Assembly: GCA_027489175.1 (NCBI GenBank)
Contig: JAIYAE010000014.1
Location: 438,491 to 502,490 of the forward strand
Direction of reading: 5' to 3'
Length of the DNA stretch: 64,000 nucleotides
DNA from: Rhodobacter sp.
GTDB taxonomy: Bacteria > Pseudomonadota > Alphaproteobacteria > Rhodobacterales > Rhodobacteraceae
Part shown: positions 9,542-17,333 of the stretch, in pieces
Numbering within the stretch: position 1 is the stretch's first letter
Layout: each line of letters opens with the position of its first letter
Made by a program: the position numbers and the translations under genes
Notes under the pieces: generated by a model
Told to the model about the DNA's origin: nothing
The model's input: the letters and a program-made list of their open reading frames with translations, nothing else
The model's database searches: none

Positions 9542-10491
9542 GCGCGCGACCTGTCATCCTGACCTCGGGCGATCCGTCCGGCATCGGGCCGGAGATTGCG
9601 GTCAAGGCCTGCCTTGCGGGTGAGCGTTTCGTCTGGCTGGGCGACCCGCGCCATCTGCCGCCGGGTGCGGCTTGGCGTGAAGTGACCGATCTTGCCGAAC
9701 TGGTGCCTGCCCGCGTGCTGCCGGTCCTGCGTCATGACTTTGCCGCCCCTGCCCTGCCCGGCCAGCCGGACCCAGCCAATGCTGCCGGCGTGATTGCTGT
9801 CATCGAACGCGCGGTGGCTTTGGTACAGGCTGGCGAAGCTGCGGCGATTTGCACCGCTCCCATCCACAAGAAGGCGCTGAAGGACGGCGCGGGCTTCGCC
9901 TTTCCCGGCCATACCGAGTTTCTGGCCCATCTCGCAGGTATAGACCGCGTGGTGATGATGCTGGCCTGCCCCGACCTGCGGGTGGTGCCGGTGACCATTC
10001 ACATGGCCCTGTCGGAAGTGCCTGCCGCCCTGACTGAGGGGCTGCTGGAGGACACCATCCGCATCACCCATGCCGGGTTGATCCGTGATTTCGGGATTGC
10101 GGCGCCGCGTCTGGCAGTCGCCGGTCTCAACCCGCATGCGGGCGAAGGTGGGGCGATGGGCTGGGAGGATGAGCGGTTGATCCGCCCGTTGGTCGCGCGT
10201 CTGGCAGCCGAGGGCATGGCGATCCGGGGGCCGATTTCGGCGGATACGATGTTTCACGCGGCGGCCCGCCAGGGCTATGACGCGGCGATCTGCATGTATC
10301 ACGATCAGGCGCTGATCCCGATCAAGACCTTCGACTTTGCTGGCGGGGTCAATGTGACACTGGGCCTACCCTTCGTGCGCACTTCGCCCGATCATGGCAC
10401 CGCCTATGACATTGCCGGGCGCGGCATTGCCGATCCGTCAAGCGTGATTGCAGCGCTGCGCCTTGCGCGAGAGATGGCGGCGCGGCGGTAG
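9538..10491 (+). CDS. pdxA: 4-hydroxythreonine-4-phosphate dehydrogenase
   Basis: PdxA oxidises 4-phosphohydroxy-L-threonine in DXP-dependent pyridoxal phosphate synthesis. The 317-residue product carries the hallmark metal-binding segments: PGHTEFLA, GLNPHAGEGG and MYHDQALIPIKTF, plus the terminal PDHGTAYDIAG loop. Translation starts at a GTG that overlaps the surA stop (GTGA). The lptD-surA-pdxA-rsmA order matches E. coli. Confidence 0.95.
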   Translation: MSARPVILTSGDPSGIGPEIAVKACLAGERFVWLGDPRHLPPGAAWREVTDLAELVPARVLPVLRHDFAAPALPGQPDPANAAGVIAVIERAVALVQAGEAAAICTAPIHKKALKDGAGFAFPGHTEFLAHLAGIDRVVMMLACPDLRVVPVTIHMALSEVPAALTEGLLEDTIRITHAGLIRDFGIAAPRLAVAGLNPHAGEGGAMGWEDERLIRPLVARLAAEGMAIRGPISADTMFHAAARQGYDAAICMYHDQALIPIKTFDFAGGVNVTLGLPFVRTSPDHGTAYDIAGRGIADPSSVIAALRLAREMAARR

Positions 10492-10499
10492 GTGGCGGA

Positions 10500-10545
10500 G
10501 CGGGGGCCAGCCCCCGCACCCCCGGGATATTTGTGCCAGAATGAA
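10500..10545. repeat. Dispersed intergenic repeat, copy A (GC-rich hairpin plus conserved tail)
   Basis: GCGGGGGC (10500-10507) and GCCCCCGC (10510-10517) form a perfect 8-bp stem, followed by a cytosine-rich linker and the tail GGGATATTT..GCCAGAATGA. A second copy lies at 17282-17332 with the same linker and tail. It sits between pdxA and rsmA. Similar elements are, to my knowledge, scattered between genes in many Rhodobacteraceae. Confidence 0.7.
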
Positions 10546-10556
10546 AGGCTGTTTGG

Positions 10557-11396
10557 GTGGGAACGATTGACGGGCTGCCGCCGCTGCGTGAGGTGATCCG
10601 GGCGCATGATTTGGTTGCAAAGAAGCAACTGGGGCAGAATTTCCTTCTGGATCTGAACCTTACGGCGAAGATTGCACGCTCGGCCGGGGATCTGTCTGAG
10701 TGTGATGTGCTGGAGGTCGGGCCCGGCCCCGGGGGCCTCACGCGCGGTCTTCTGGCCGAAGGCGCGCGGCGGGTCGTTGCCGTGGAAAAGGACCCGCGCT
10801 GCCTGCCCGCTTTGGCCGAGATCGGCGCGGCCTATCCGGGGCGCCTGACCGTTCTGGAAGGCGATGCGCTGGACCTGGACCTATCGGTGCATCTGACGGC
10901 CCCGGTGAAGATTGTCGCGAACCTGCCCTACAATGTGGGGACGGAGCTTCTGATCCGCTGGCTCTCGCCCAAGGTCTGGCCGCCGATGTGGTCTTCGCTG
11001 ACGCTGATGTTCCAGAAAGAAGTGGCCGAGCGGATCGTGGCCAAGCCGAAGGGCGACCACTACGGTCGTCTGGCCCTTCTGGCGCAGTGGCGCTGCAACG
11101 CGGCCGTGGTGATGACGCTGCCGCCGGAAGCTTTCACGCCCGCGCCCAAGGTGCATTCGGCCGTGGTGCATCTGACCGCCCTGCCCGAGCCGCGTTTTCC
11201 TTGTGATTTCGCGGTGTTGCAGCGCGTGACTGCCATGGCGTTCAACCAGCGCAGGAAGATGCTGCGGTCATCGCTCAAAGGCCTTTGCCCGGATGTCGAG
11301 GCGGTGCTGGAAAGCGTTGCGATCCCCCCGACCGCGCGGGCCGAGGAGATCGGGCTGGAGCAATTTTGCGCTTTGGCGCGGGCCGTGGCGGGCTAA
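10557..11396 (+). CDS. rsmA: 16S rRNA (A1518/A1519) dimethyltransferase
   Basis: RsmA dimethylates two adenines in helix 45 of 16S rRNA. The 279-residue product shows [14 protein letters not shown] motif I as [16 protein letters not shown], the catalytic NLPYN motif near residue 124, and the C-terminal [12 protein letters not shown] helix. The chosen start is GTG at 10557; there is no better site upstream because the repeat occupies the intergenic space. It closes the lptFGD-surA-pdxA-rsmA run and is convergent with mtkB. Confidence 0.95.
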   Translation: MGTIDGLPPLREVIRAHDLVAKKQLGQNFLLDLNLTAKIARSAGDLSECDVLEVGPGPGGLTRGLLAEGARRVVAVEKDPRCLPALAEIGAAYPGRLTVLEGDALDLDLSVHLTAPVKIVANLPYNVGTELLIRWLSPKVWPPMWSSLTLMFQKEVAERIVAKPKGDHYGRLALLAQWRCNAAVVMTLPPEAFTPAPKVHSAVVHLTALPEPRFPCDFAVLQRVTAMAFNQRRKMLRSSLKGLCPDVEAVLESVAIPPTARAEEIGLEQFCALARAVAG

Positions 11397-11417
11397 GAAT
11401 TTTCGCCGAAAATTCTT
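11395..11417. terminator. 11-bp palindrome between convergent rsmA and mtkB
   Basis: AAGAATTTTCG (11395-11405) and CGAAAATTCTT (11407-11417) are perfect arms around one base. The element overlaps the rsmA TAA stop and ends 5 bases before the mtkB stop codon on the other strand. Its symmetric position and A/T-rich arm ends suit a bidirectional transcript end. The core resembles two palindromes at 13513-13535 and 13548-13568. Confidence 0.5.
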
Positions 11418-11421
11418 GGGC

Positions 11422-12318
11422 TCAGGCGGCCTGACGTTTGCCAAGGACGCGGGCCATGGTTTCGCCCATGGCAGAGGGGTTCGGGGCAACGGTGATGCCC
11501 GCGGCTTCAAGGATTTCCACCTTTTCCTGGGCGGATTCGCCAAAGGCGCTGATGATGGCACCCGCGTGGCCCATCTTGCGGCCTTTCGGGGCTGAAAGGC
11601 CGGCGATATAGGCGACCACGGGTTTCGTCATGTGATCGCGGGCGTAAGCGGCGGCTTCGGCTTCCTGCGGGCCGCCGATTTCGCCGATCATCATGATCGC
11701 GTCGGTTTCGGGGTCCGCTTCAAAAAGCTGCAGGATGTCCTTGAAACTGCTGCCGTTAATCGGATCACCGCCGATGCCGACCGACGTGGAAACCCCGATA
11801 CCGAGCGCTTTCATCTGGCTGGCAGCCTCATAGCCCAGCGTGCCAGAGCGACCGACAATGCCGATGCGTCCTGGCATGTAGATATGCGGCGGCATGATCC
11901 CCATGAAGCCCTTGCCGGGCGAGATGATGCCGGCGCAGTTCGGGCCGACAAGGCGCATCTTCCGTTCCTCAGGGTAGCGCTTCAGGAAGCGCTTGACCTT
12001 CATCATGTCCTGGCTGGGGATGCCGTCGGTGACGCAGACGGCGGTCTTGATGCCCGCATCGGCGGCTTCCATGATCGCGTCTGCCGCGAAGGGCGGCGGG
12101 ACGAAGACGAGACTGGCTTCGGCGCCGGTCGCCTCAACCGCCTCACGCACGGTGTTGAAAAGCGGGCGGTCGAGGTGGGTCTCGCCGCCCCGGCCCGGCG
12201 TGACCCCGCCCACGACATTGGTGCCGTGCTTGATCATGTCGGCGGCGTGGAAGGCGCCGATGCGGCCGGACATGCCCTGGACGATGACTTTAGTGTGTTC
12301 AGTGATCAGGATGGCCAT
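11422..12318 (-). CDS. mtkB: Malate-CoA ligase (malate thiokinase) alpha subunit
   Basis: MtkAB converts malate, CoA and ATP to malyl-CoA in the serine cycle. The 298-residue product has a CoA-binding Rossmann domain ([20 protein letters not shown]) and the phosphohistidine loop [12 protein letters not shown]. The ATG at 12318 has a GAGGAG about six bases upstream. The alpha subunit of succinyl-CoA synthetase is a close relative; the malate assignment rests on the adjacent malyl-CoA lyase and serine-glyoxylate aminotransferase and on resemblance to the Methylobacterium protein as I remember it. It follows mtkA after 10 bases. Confidence 0.85.
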   Translation of the reverse strand: MAILITEHTKVIVQGMSGRIGAFHAADMIKHGTNVVGGVTPGRGGETHLDRPLFNTVREAVEATGAEASLVFVPPPFAADAIMEAADAGIKTAVCVTDGIPSQDMMKVKRFLKRYPEERKMRLVGPNCAGIISPGKGFMGIMPPHIYMPGRIGIVGRSGTLGYEAASQMKALGIGVSTSVGIGGDPINGSSFKDILQLFEADPETDAIMMIGEIGGPQEAEAAAYARDHMTKPVVAYIAGLSAPKGRKMGHAGAIISAFGESAQEKVEILEAAGITVAPNPSAMGETMARVLGKRQAA

Positions 12319-12328
12319 TTGGGGCTCC

Positions 12329-13492
12329 TCAAGCGGCTTTGGCGGTGACCGCTTTGGCAGCGGCCTCGGCGAGGGTATCGGCGGAGATGAGCGGGAGGCC
12401 GGAGGTTTCGATGATGCGCTTACCCTCCTCGACGTTGGTACCGGCAAGGCGGACGACGACCGGCAGGGTCAGGCCAAGCTGGCGGTAGGCCTGGACCACG
12501 CCCTCGGCGACCCAGTCACAGCGGTTGATGCCGGCGAAGATGTTCACGAGGACAACCCCGACATTGCGGTCGGCCAGCACGGTCTGGAAGGCTTTCACGA
12601 CACGCTCGGGGGAGGCGCCGCCGCCGATGTCAAGGAAGTTGGCGGGTTCGCCCCCGGCCAGCTTGATCATGTCCATCGTGGCCATGGCCAGCCCTGCGCC
12701 GTTGATGATGCAGCCGATGTCGCCGGTGAGGCCGACGTAAGACAGCCCATGGTCGCCAGCGGTGGATTCGCGGGGGTCTTCCTGACTGCGGTCGCGAAGC
12801 TCGGCCACCTGAGGGCGGCGGAACAAGGCGTTGGTGTCGAAGGACATTTTGGCATCCAGCGCCACGAGGTCACCGGTGCCGGTGATGACCAAGGGGTTGA
12901 TCTCGACCATCACGGCATCAAGGTCGCGGTAGGCGCGGTAACAGGCTTTCAGGATCGTTACCATCTGGGCGATCTGGCCACCTTTGAGGCCGAGCTGGAA
13001 GGCGAGCTCACGGGCCTGGAACTCCGACAGGCCGACGGCGGGGTCGATTGTCATGCGGCGCAAGGAGTCAGGGTCGGTTTCAGCCAGATCCTCGATCTCC
13101 ATCCCGCCATGGGCGGAGGCGACGATCATGATGCGTTCGGATTTGCGGTCGAGGACGAAGCCCAGATACATCTCGCGCGCGATGTCGCTGGCCGCTTCGA
13201 CCCAGAGGCGGTAGACGCCCTTGCCGTTGGCGTCGGTCTGCTTGGTGACCAGCTGCTTGCCAAACAAGGTGGCGGCGAAGGCGGAAACCTCATGCTCATC
13301 CCGGCAAAGCTTGACGCCACCGGCAGCGCCCCGGCCGCCGGAGTGGATCTGGGCCTTCACGACCCAGGCATTGCCACCAAGTTCACGCGCCCGGTAGCCG
13401 GCCTGTTCCGGGCTATAAGCCAGCCCGCCGCGCGGCACCGGCACACCGAAGCGGGCGAGAATTTCCTTGGCCTGGTATTCGTGGATGTCCAT
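12329..13492 (-). CDS. mtkA: Malate-CoA ligase (malate thiokinase) beta subunit
   Basis: The 387-residue product has an ATP-grasp domain starting [20 protein letters not shown] and the C-terminal ligase domain with [16 protein letters not shown] and [12 protein letters not shown]. It supplies the nucleotide-binding half of MtkAB. The segment [20 protein letters not shown] is shared by the SucC family. The alternative, sucC, is less likely because no other citric-acid-cycle genes are near and the flanking genes belong to the serine cycle. It is separated from the upstream malyl-CoA lyase gene by 85 bases holding two palindromes. Confidence 0.85.
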   Translation of the reverse strand: MDIHEYQAKEILARFGVPVPRGGLAYSPEQAGYRARELGGNAWVVKAQIHSGGRGAAGGVKLCRDEHEVSAFAATLFGKQLVTKQTDANGKGVYRLWVEAASDIAREMYLGFVLDRKSERIMIVASAHGGMEIEDLAETDPDSLRRMTIDPAVGLSEFQARELAFQLGLKGGQIAQMVTILKACYRAYRDLDAVMVEINPLVITGTGDLVALDAKMSFDTNALFRRPQVAELRDRSQEDPRESTAGDHGLSYVGLTGDIGCIINGAGLAMATMDMIKLAGGEPANFLDIGGGASPERVVKAFQTVLADRNVGVVLVNIFAGINRCDWVAEGVVQAYRQLGLTLPVVVRLAGTNVEEGKRIIETSGLPLISADTLAEAAAKAVTAKAA

Positions 13493-13512
13493 TTGAAACC
13501 CCTGTCAATCCC

Positions 13513-13535
13513 ATGAATTTTCTGCGAAAATTCAT
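13513..13535. repeat. 10-bp palindrome, core TTTTCTGCGAAAA, between mcl and mtkA
   Basis: ATGAATTTTC (13513-13522) and GAAAATTCAT (13526-13535) are perfect arms around TGC. It lies 21 bases upstream of the mtkA start on the coding (minus) strand. Together with the next palindrome it fills most of the 85-base mcl-mtkA gap. Confidence 0.6.
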
Positions 13536-13547
13536 CGCCTGCCGATC

Positions 13548-13568
13548 CGAGTTTTCGCAGAAAACTCG
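13548..13568. repeat. 9-bp palindrome, same core in opposite orientation
   Basis: CGAGTTTTC (13548-13556) and GAAAACTCG (13560-13568) are perfect arms around GCA. Read on the minus strand its core is again TTTTC-TGC-GAAAA, so it is an inverted relative of the palindrome at 13513. It begins 10 bases after the malyl-CoA lyase stop and may stabilise or partly terminate the upstream message. Confidence 0.6.
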
Positions 13569-13577
13569 TACTTCTTG

Positions 13578-14516
13578 TCACTTTGCGCCAATCGCATCAG
13601 CCACGGCCAAGAGGTTGCGCGCCATCTTTTCCGAAGCGGCGTCGATCATCTTGCCGTCAAGGCTGGCGGCCCCCTTGCCCTGGGCCTCGGCCAGCTTCAG
13701 TTCCTCAAGGATGCGGCGGGCCTTGGTGACTTCGGCCTCGGTCGGGCTGAAGACCTCGTTGGCGAGGGCGACCTGTGACGGATGGATCGCCCATTTGCCT
13801 TCGCAGCCAAGGGCCGCGGCGCGGCGGGCGCCGTCCTTGTAGCCCTCGGGGTCGGAGAAATCGCCGAAGGGGCCGTCGATGGCGCGCAGGCCATAGGCGC
13901 GGCAGGCGATGACCATGCGGGAGATCGCGGCATGCCATTGGTCACCCGGGTACATCGGGTTCAGGCCGCCGATATTGGTGGTGCGGGCGCGCATGGAGGC
14001 GGCGTAGTCGGCGACGCCGAAGTGCAGCGCCTCCAGCCGCCCGCCGAACTGGGCGATAGTTTCGACATTGGCCATGCCAAGGGCGGTTTCGATCAGCGCT
14101 TCCAGCCCCACGCGGGTGGTGTAGCCCTTGGCCTGTTCGATCTGGTTGACCATGGCTTCGACCATGTAAAGGTCGTCACGGACGCCGACCTTGGGGACCA
14201 GGAGGGTGTGGACGCGGGACCCGGCCTGCTCCATCACATCCACCACGTCGCGGTACATGTAATGGGTATCAAGGCCGTTGATCCGCACGGACACGGTCTT
14301 GCCCTTCCCGGCCCAGTCGATGTCATTCAGCGCCTGGATGCAGTTCTTGCGGGCCTGTTCTTTTTCCGGGGGGGCGACGGCGTCTTCGAGGTCAAGAAAC
14401 ACGTAATCGGCGGGGCCTTCTGCGGCCTTGTCGATCATTGAGGGGTTGGACGACGGCACCGCGAGTTCAGACCGCTGGAGCCGCTGCTTGCGCAGCGGGT
14501 GAAGAGTATGGCTCAT
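13578..14516 (-). CDS. mclA: L-malyl-CoA lyase (HpcH/HpaI family)
   Basis: The enzyme cleaves malyl-CoA to acetyl-CoA and glyoxylate. The 312-residue product is a TIM-barrel CitE-like protein with FLDLEDAVAP (metal/CoA loop), SVRINGLDTHYMYRDVVD, LIETALGMANVE and the terminal EGKWAIHPSQVALANEVF. The head QRLQRSELAVPSSNP resembles the Methylobacterium serine-cycle MclA more than the ethylmalonyl-CoA-pathway Mcl1 as I recall them. It follows the aminotransferase gene by 18 bases. A beta-methylmalyl-CoA side activity is possible. Confidence 0.88.
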   Translation of the reverse strand: MSHTLHPLRKQRLQRSELAVPSSNPSMIDKAAEGPADYVFLDLEDAVAPPEKEQARKNCIQALNDIDWAGKGKTVSVRINGLDTHYMYRDVVDVMEQAGSRVHTLLVPKVGVRDDLYMVEAMVNQIEQAKGYTTRVGLEALIETALGMANVETIAQFGGRLEALHFGVADYAASMRARTTNIGGLNPMYPGDQWHAAISRMVIACRAYGLRAIDGPFGDFSDPEGYKDGARRAAALGCEGKWAIHPSQVALANEVFSPTEAEVTKARRILEELKLAEAQGKGAASLDGKMIDAASEKMARNLLAVADAIGAK

Positions 14517-14534
14517 CTATTTGTTCCTATTGTA

Positions 14535-15737
14535 TTATTCAGCGGCCATGCGCAGGGCGGCTTGGGCGGTGCGGCCCTGGGCATACCAGGCTTGCGCGGC
14601 GGCGACGCCTGATCCGAATTCGATATCCGCCCCGGCCTCAACCAGCGCCATTTCAGCCACGGCGATGGCGGTCAGGCACATGCCTTCGTTGAGATCCCCC
14701 AAATGGCCGATGCGGAAAACCTTGCCCGCCAGCCGCGCAAGGCCCGAACCGAAGGAGGTATTGTACCGCTCATACCCGATGCGGATCACGTCGCGGGCGT
14801 CCACCCCTTCCGGCACGCGGATCGCGGTGACGGTGTTCGAGGCAAGCGAGGGGTGTTCGGCGCAAGGGGAAAGGCCCCATGCGGCCACGGCCCGGCGCAC
14901 GCCTTCGGCAAGGCGGGTGTGGCGGGCCAAGACGTTGTCGAGACCTTCGGCATTGATCCGGTCGAGGGCGCGGCGCAGGCCGTGCAGGATCTGCGTCGGC
15001 GGGGTGTAGGGGAAATACCCCGTCTCACATGTCTGCTTGAAGTCACGGAATTCAAAGTAGGCACGCCGCATCGTCGACGTCTCGGACGCTTTCATCGCCT
15101 TCTGGCTGACGCCAAGGATGCCAAGGCCTGCCGGGCACATCAGGCCCTTCTGGCTGCCGGTCACGGCAAGGTCGACGCCCCAATCGTCCATCCGGAAATC
15201 GATGGAACCGACCGAGGACACGCCATCTACAAACAGAAGCGCGTCATGGAAGCTGTCGTCCAGCACGCGGCGAACGGCGGCGATGTCGCTGGTCACGCCC
15301 GTGGCGGTCTCGTTATGGGTGACGAAGACGGCCTTGAACTCACCCTTCCGGTCGGCGGCCAGCTTGCGCATGAATTCGTTGACCGGCGCGCCTGCCCCCC
15401 AGGCGACGTCAATCACGTCAACGATCAGGCCAAGGCGGGTGGCCATCTCGGCCCAGAGGGTGGAGAACTGGCCATGCCGCGCCATCAGCACCCGGTCACC
15501 GGGGTTTAGGGTGTTGGTGATCGCCGCTTCCCAGGCGCCGGTGCCGGAACCGGGGAAGAGCATCACCTGCCCGGTGGTGGTGCGGAAGACCTTCTTCAGG
15601 TCAGCAAGGATGGACAGGGTGAACGCGCCAAACTCTGGCCCGCGCTGGTCCTGCATCGGCACGTTCATCGCCATGCGCACGTCTTCCGGCACATTGGTCG
15701 GGCCAGGGATGAAAAGGTGATTGGTTCCGGTGCGCAT
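14535..15737 (-). CDS. sgaA: Serine-glyoxylate aminotransferase
   Basis: This class V PLP aminotransferase makes glycine and hydroxypyruvate from serine and glyoxylate. The 400-residue product has the N-terminal NHLFIPGPTNVPEDV, LFVDGVSSVGSIDFRMDDWG and PLP lysine 197 in TGSQKG. A GGGAGG six bases before the ATG supports the start. It is the first gene of the minus-strand run sgaA-mclA-mtkA-mtkB; the promoter lies in the region shared with the divergent ScfR-type regulator. Confidence 0.92.
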   Translation of the reverse strand: MRTGTNHLFIPGPTNVPEDVRMAMNVPMQDQRGPEFGAFTLSILADLKKVFRTTTGQVMLFPGSGTGAWEAAITNTLNPGDRVLMARHGQFSTLWAEMATRLGLIVDVIDVAWGAGAPVNEFMRKLAADRKGEFKAVFVTHNETATGVTSDIAAVRRVLDDSFHDALLFVDGVSSVGSIDFRMDDWGVDLAVTGSQKGLMCPAGLGILGVSQKAMKASETSTMRRAYFEFRDFKQTCETGYFPYTPPTQILHGLRRALDRINAEGLDNVLARHTRLAEGVRRAVAAWGLSPCAEHPSLASNTVTAIRVPEGVDARDVIRIGYERYNTSFGSGLARLAGKVFRIGHLGDLNEGMCLTAIAVAEMALVEAGADIEFGSGVAAAQAWYAQGRTAQAALRMAAE

Positions 15738-15807
15738 GATGGTCCTCCCGCTTGGTTAAGCGTTCCTGTCACCAAATGCGGCATGTGCAAAAGCAAACTG
15801 GGTCGCG

Positions 15808-15829
15808 CTGTAAACGCGAAAGTTTACAG
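15808..15829. promoter_or_regulatory. Candidate operator: perfect dyad CTGTAAAC-N6-GTTTACAG
   Basis: The arms CTGTAAAC (15808-15815) and GTTTACAG (15822-15829) are exact reverse complements around GCGAAA. The site lies 71 bases upstream of sgaA and 44-56 bases upstream of the regulator start, in the only promoter region these divergent genes share. It is the most probable binding site of the adjacent HTH regulator. Confidence 0.6.
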
Positions 15830-15836
15830 ATGTTGA

Positions 15837-15863
15837 TTTGTGTAATATTGTAAAGCTCACAAA
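15837..15863. promoter_or_regulatory. Second dyad TTTGTG-N15-CACAAA in the same promoter
   Basis: TTTGTG (15837-15842) and CACAAA (15858-15863) are inverted around 15 bases that themselves contain TGTAATA and TTGTAAA, which resemble the half sites of the neighbouring dyad. It overlaps the probable core promoter of the plus-strand regulator, so it could serve autoregulation. Confidence 0.4.
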
Positions 15864-15872
15864 CCATGACAG

Positions 15873-17279
15873 GTGTGCAAAGGTATGCAGAAGACCTTCA
15901 TCGGCCCGCATCTGCGGCGCTTGCGGCTGGAGCGGGGCGAGACGCAAGGCGCTATGGCGCGGGTGCTGGGGATCAGCCCGTCTTATGTGAACCTTCTGGA
16001 AAACAACGAACGCTCCGTCTCGGTTCAGGTGATGCTGAAGCTCTTTGAGGCTTACGGCGTCGACTGGCGCGAGATTGCCGAAGAGGATGGCTCCGGCGCT
16101 TTGGCCGATCTGAGGGCGGCGCTGCAGGACCCGGTCTTTGCCGACACCCGGCCCGACCTGACGCAGTTGCGCGCGGCCCTGGTGCATGCGCCCGACCTCG
16201 CCAGCGCCTTCCTGCGGTTGCACCGCAGCTGGCAAGCGGCCACGGATCAGCTTTTGTCGCTGAACGAAGGCGATGTGCGGGCGATCAGCGCCACACCCGA
16301 GGCCGCCGTGCACAACGTCTTTCGCCGCCAGCGCAACCATTTCCGCGATCTGGAGGAGGCGGCCGAGGCGTTCTGGAGCCAGCCGGTGGAGCGGGATGAA
16401 ATCTATGTCGCGCTGAAGCAGCGCTTGCGCGACCGGTTGGGAATTTCCGTGCGGCTGGCACGGGTGGAGGATCTGCCGGGAACCCTTCGCCAGTATGACG
16501 AGGGACGGCGGGAGATTTTGCTGTCCGAGGCGCTGGACCACACAAACCGGACGTTCCAGCTGGTGCATATGTGCGGGCTTCTGGAGCAGCGCGAGTTGCT
16601 GGATGGCCTGATCGACCGGGCGGGCATTGCCGATCCACGCGGGGTGGCGCGGTTGCGGGTGGAACTGGCGAACTATTTCGCCGCCGCCGTGCTGATGCCC
16701 TATGCCGCGTTCCTCGCCGAGGCGCGGGCGACGAAGTACGACCTTGACCATATCGCCACGCGGTTTGGCGTGTCGTTCGAGCAGGCCTGTCACCGGGCCA
16801 CCACCCTGCAGCGCGAAGGGGCGCAGGGGGTGCCGTTCTTCTTTCTGCGGATCGACAAGGGTGGGAACGTCACGAAGCGGTTCAACGCGACGGATTTCCA
16901 CCTGGCGGAGTATGGCGGTGCTTGCCCGCGGCTGGATGTGCATACCAGTTTCCGCACCCCTGGGAAGATCGTTCCACAATTCGTTGAAATGCCTGATAAA
17001 TCGCAATACTTCGTCTTCTCGCGCACGGTGGACCGGCCGACCTGGATCCGCCATGCGCAGGACAACCGGCTGGCGGTGGCAATGGGCTGCATGATCGAGC
17101 ACGCGGGCGAGATCGGCTATGCCGAGGCGTTTTCAGTCGCAGGGGCGCGGATGGTGCCGATTGGCATCAACTGCCGCATCTGCCCGCGCGCAAATTGCGA
17201 CCAGCGGGCGCATCAGGCGACGATCCTGACCCAACCGGTGGACGAAAAGCGCCGGGGAGCGACGCGATTTGACGGGTAG
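15873..17279 (+). CDS. ScfR/RamB-type XRE transcriptional regulator
   Basis: The 468-residue product has an XRE helix-turn-helix (about 10-65, MARVLGISPSYVNLLENNER), an IrrE/ImmA-like middle domain (about 185-300) and a C-terminal domain with CRICPRANC, the architecture of short-chain acyl-CoA responsive regulators such as PccR and RamB. The IrrE zinc-peptidase HExxH is absent (LVHMCGLLE instead), as expected for a sensor. The GTG at 15873 or an ATG at 15885 may be the start; neither has a strong ribosome binding site. By position it probably controls sgaA-mclA-mtkAB and itself. Confidence 0.85.
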   Translation: MCKGMQKTFIGPHLRRLRLERGETQGAMARVLGISPSYVNLLENNERSVSVQVMLKLFEAYGVDWREIAEEDGSGALADLRAALQDPVFADTRPDLTQLRAALVHAPDLASAFLRLHRSWQAATDQLLSLNEGDVRAISATPEAAVHNVFRRQRNHFRDLEEAAEAFWSQPVERDEIYVALKQRLRDRLGISVRLARVEDLPGTLRQYDEGRREILLSEALDHTNRTFQLVHMCGLLEQRELLDGLIDRAGIADPRGVARLRVELANYFAAAVLMPYAAFLAEARATKYDLDHIATRFGVSFEQACHRATTLQREGAQGVPFFFLRIDKGGNVTKRFNATDFHLAEYGGACPRLDVHTSFRTPGKIVPQFVEMPDKSQYFVFSRTVDRPTWIRHAQDNRLAVAMGCMIEHAGEIGYAEAFSVAGARMVPIGINCRICPRANCDQRAHQATILTQPVDEKRRGATRFDG

Positions 17280-17281
17280 AA

Positions 17282-17332
17282 GCGGGGGTTTCACACCCCC
17301 GCACCCCCCTGGGATATTTGGGCCAGAATGAT
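17282..17332. repeat. Dispersed intergenic repeat, copy B
   Basis: GCGGGGGT (17282-17289) and ACCCCCGC (17295-17302) form an 8-bp stem, followed by the same linker and GGGATATTT..GCCAGAATGA tail as at 10500-10545. One stem pair has changed from C-G to T-A on both arms, a compensatory change. It lies between convergent stop codons and may act as a terminator there. Confidence 0.7.
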
Positions 17333-17333
17333 A

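Noticed and set aside
11422..13492. Reading mtkAB as succinyl-CoA synthetase sucCD
   Set aside because: The adjacent malyl-CoA lyase and serine-glyoxylate aminotransferase and the lack of sdh, sucAB or mdh neighbours favour malate-CoA ligase, though the families are close and phylogeny would be decisive.
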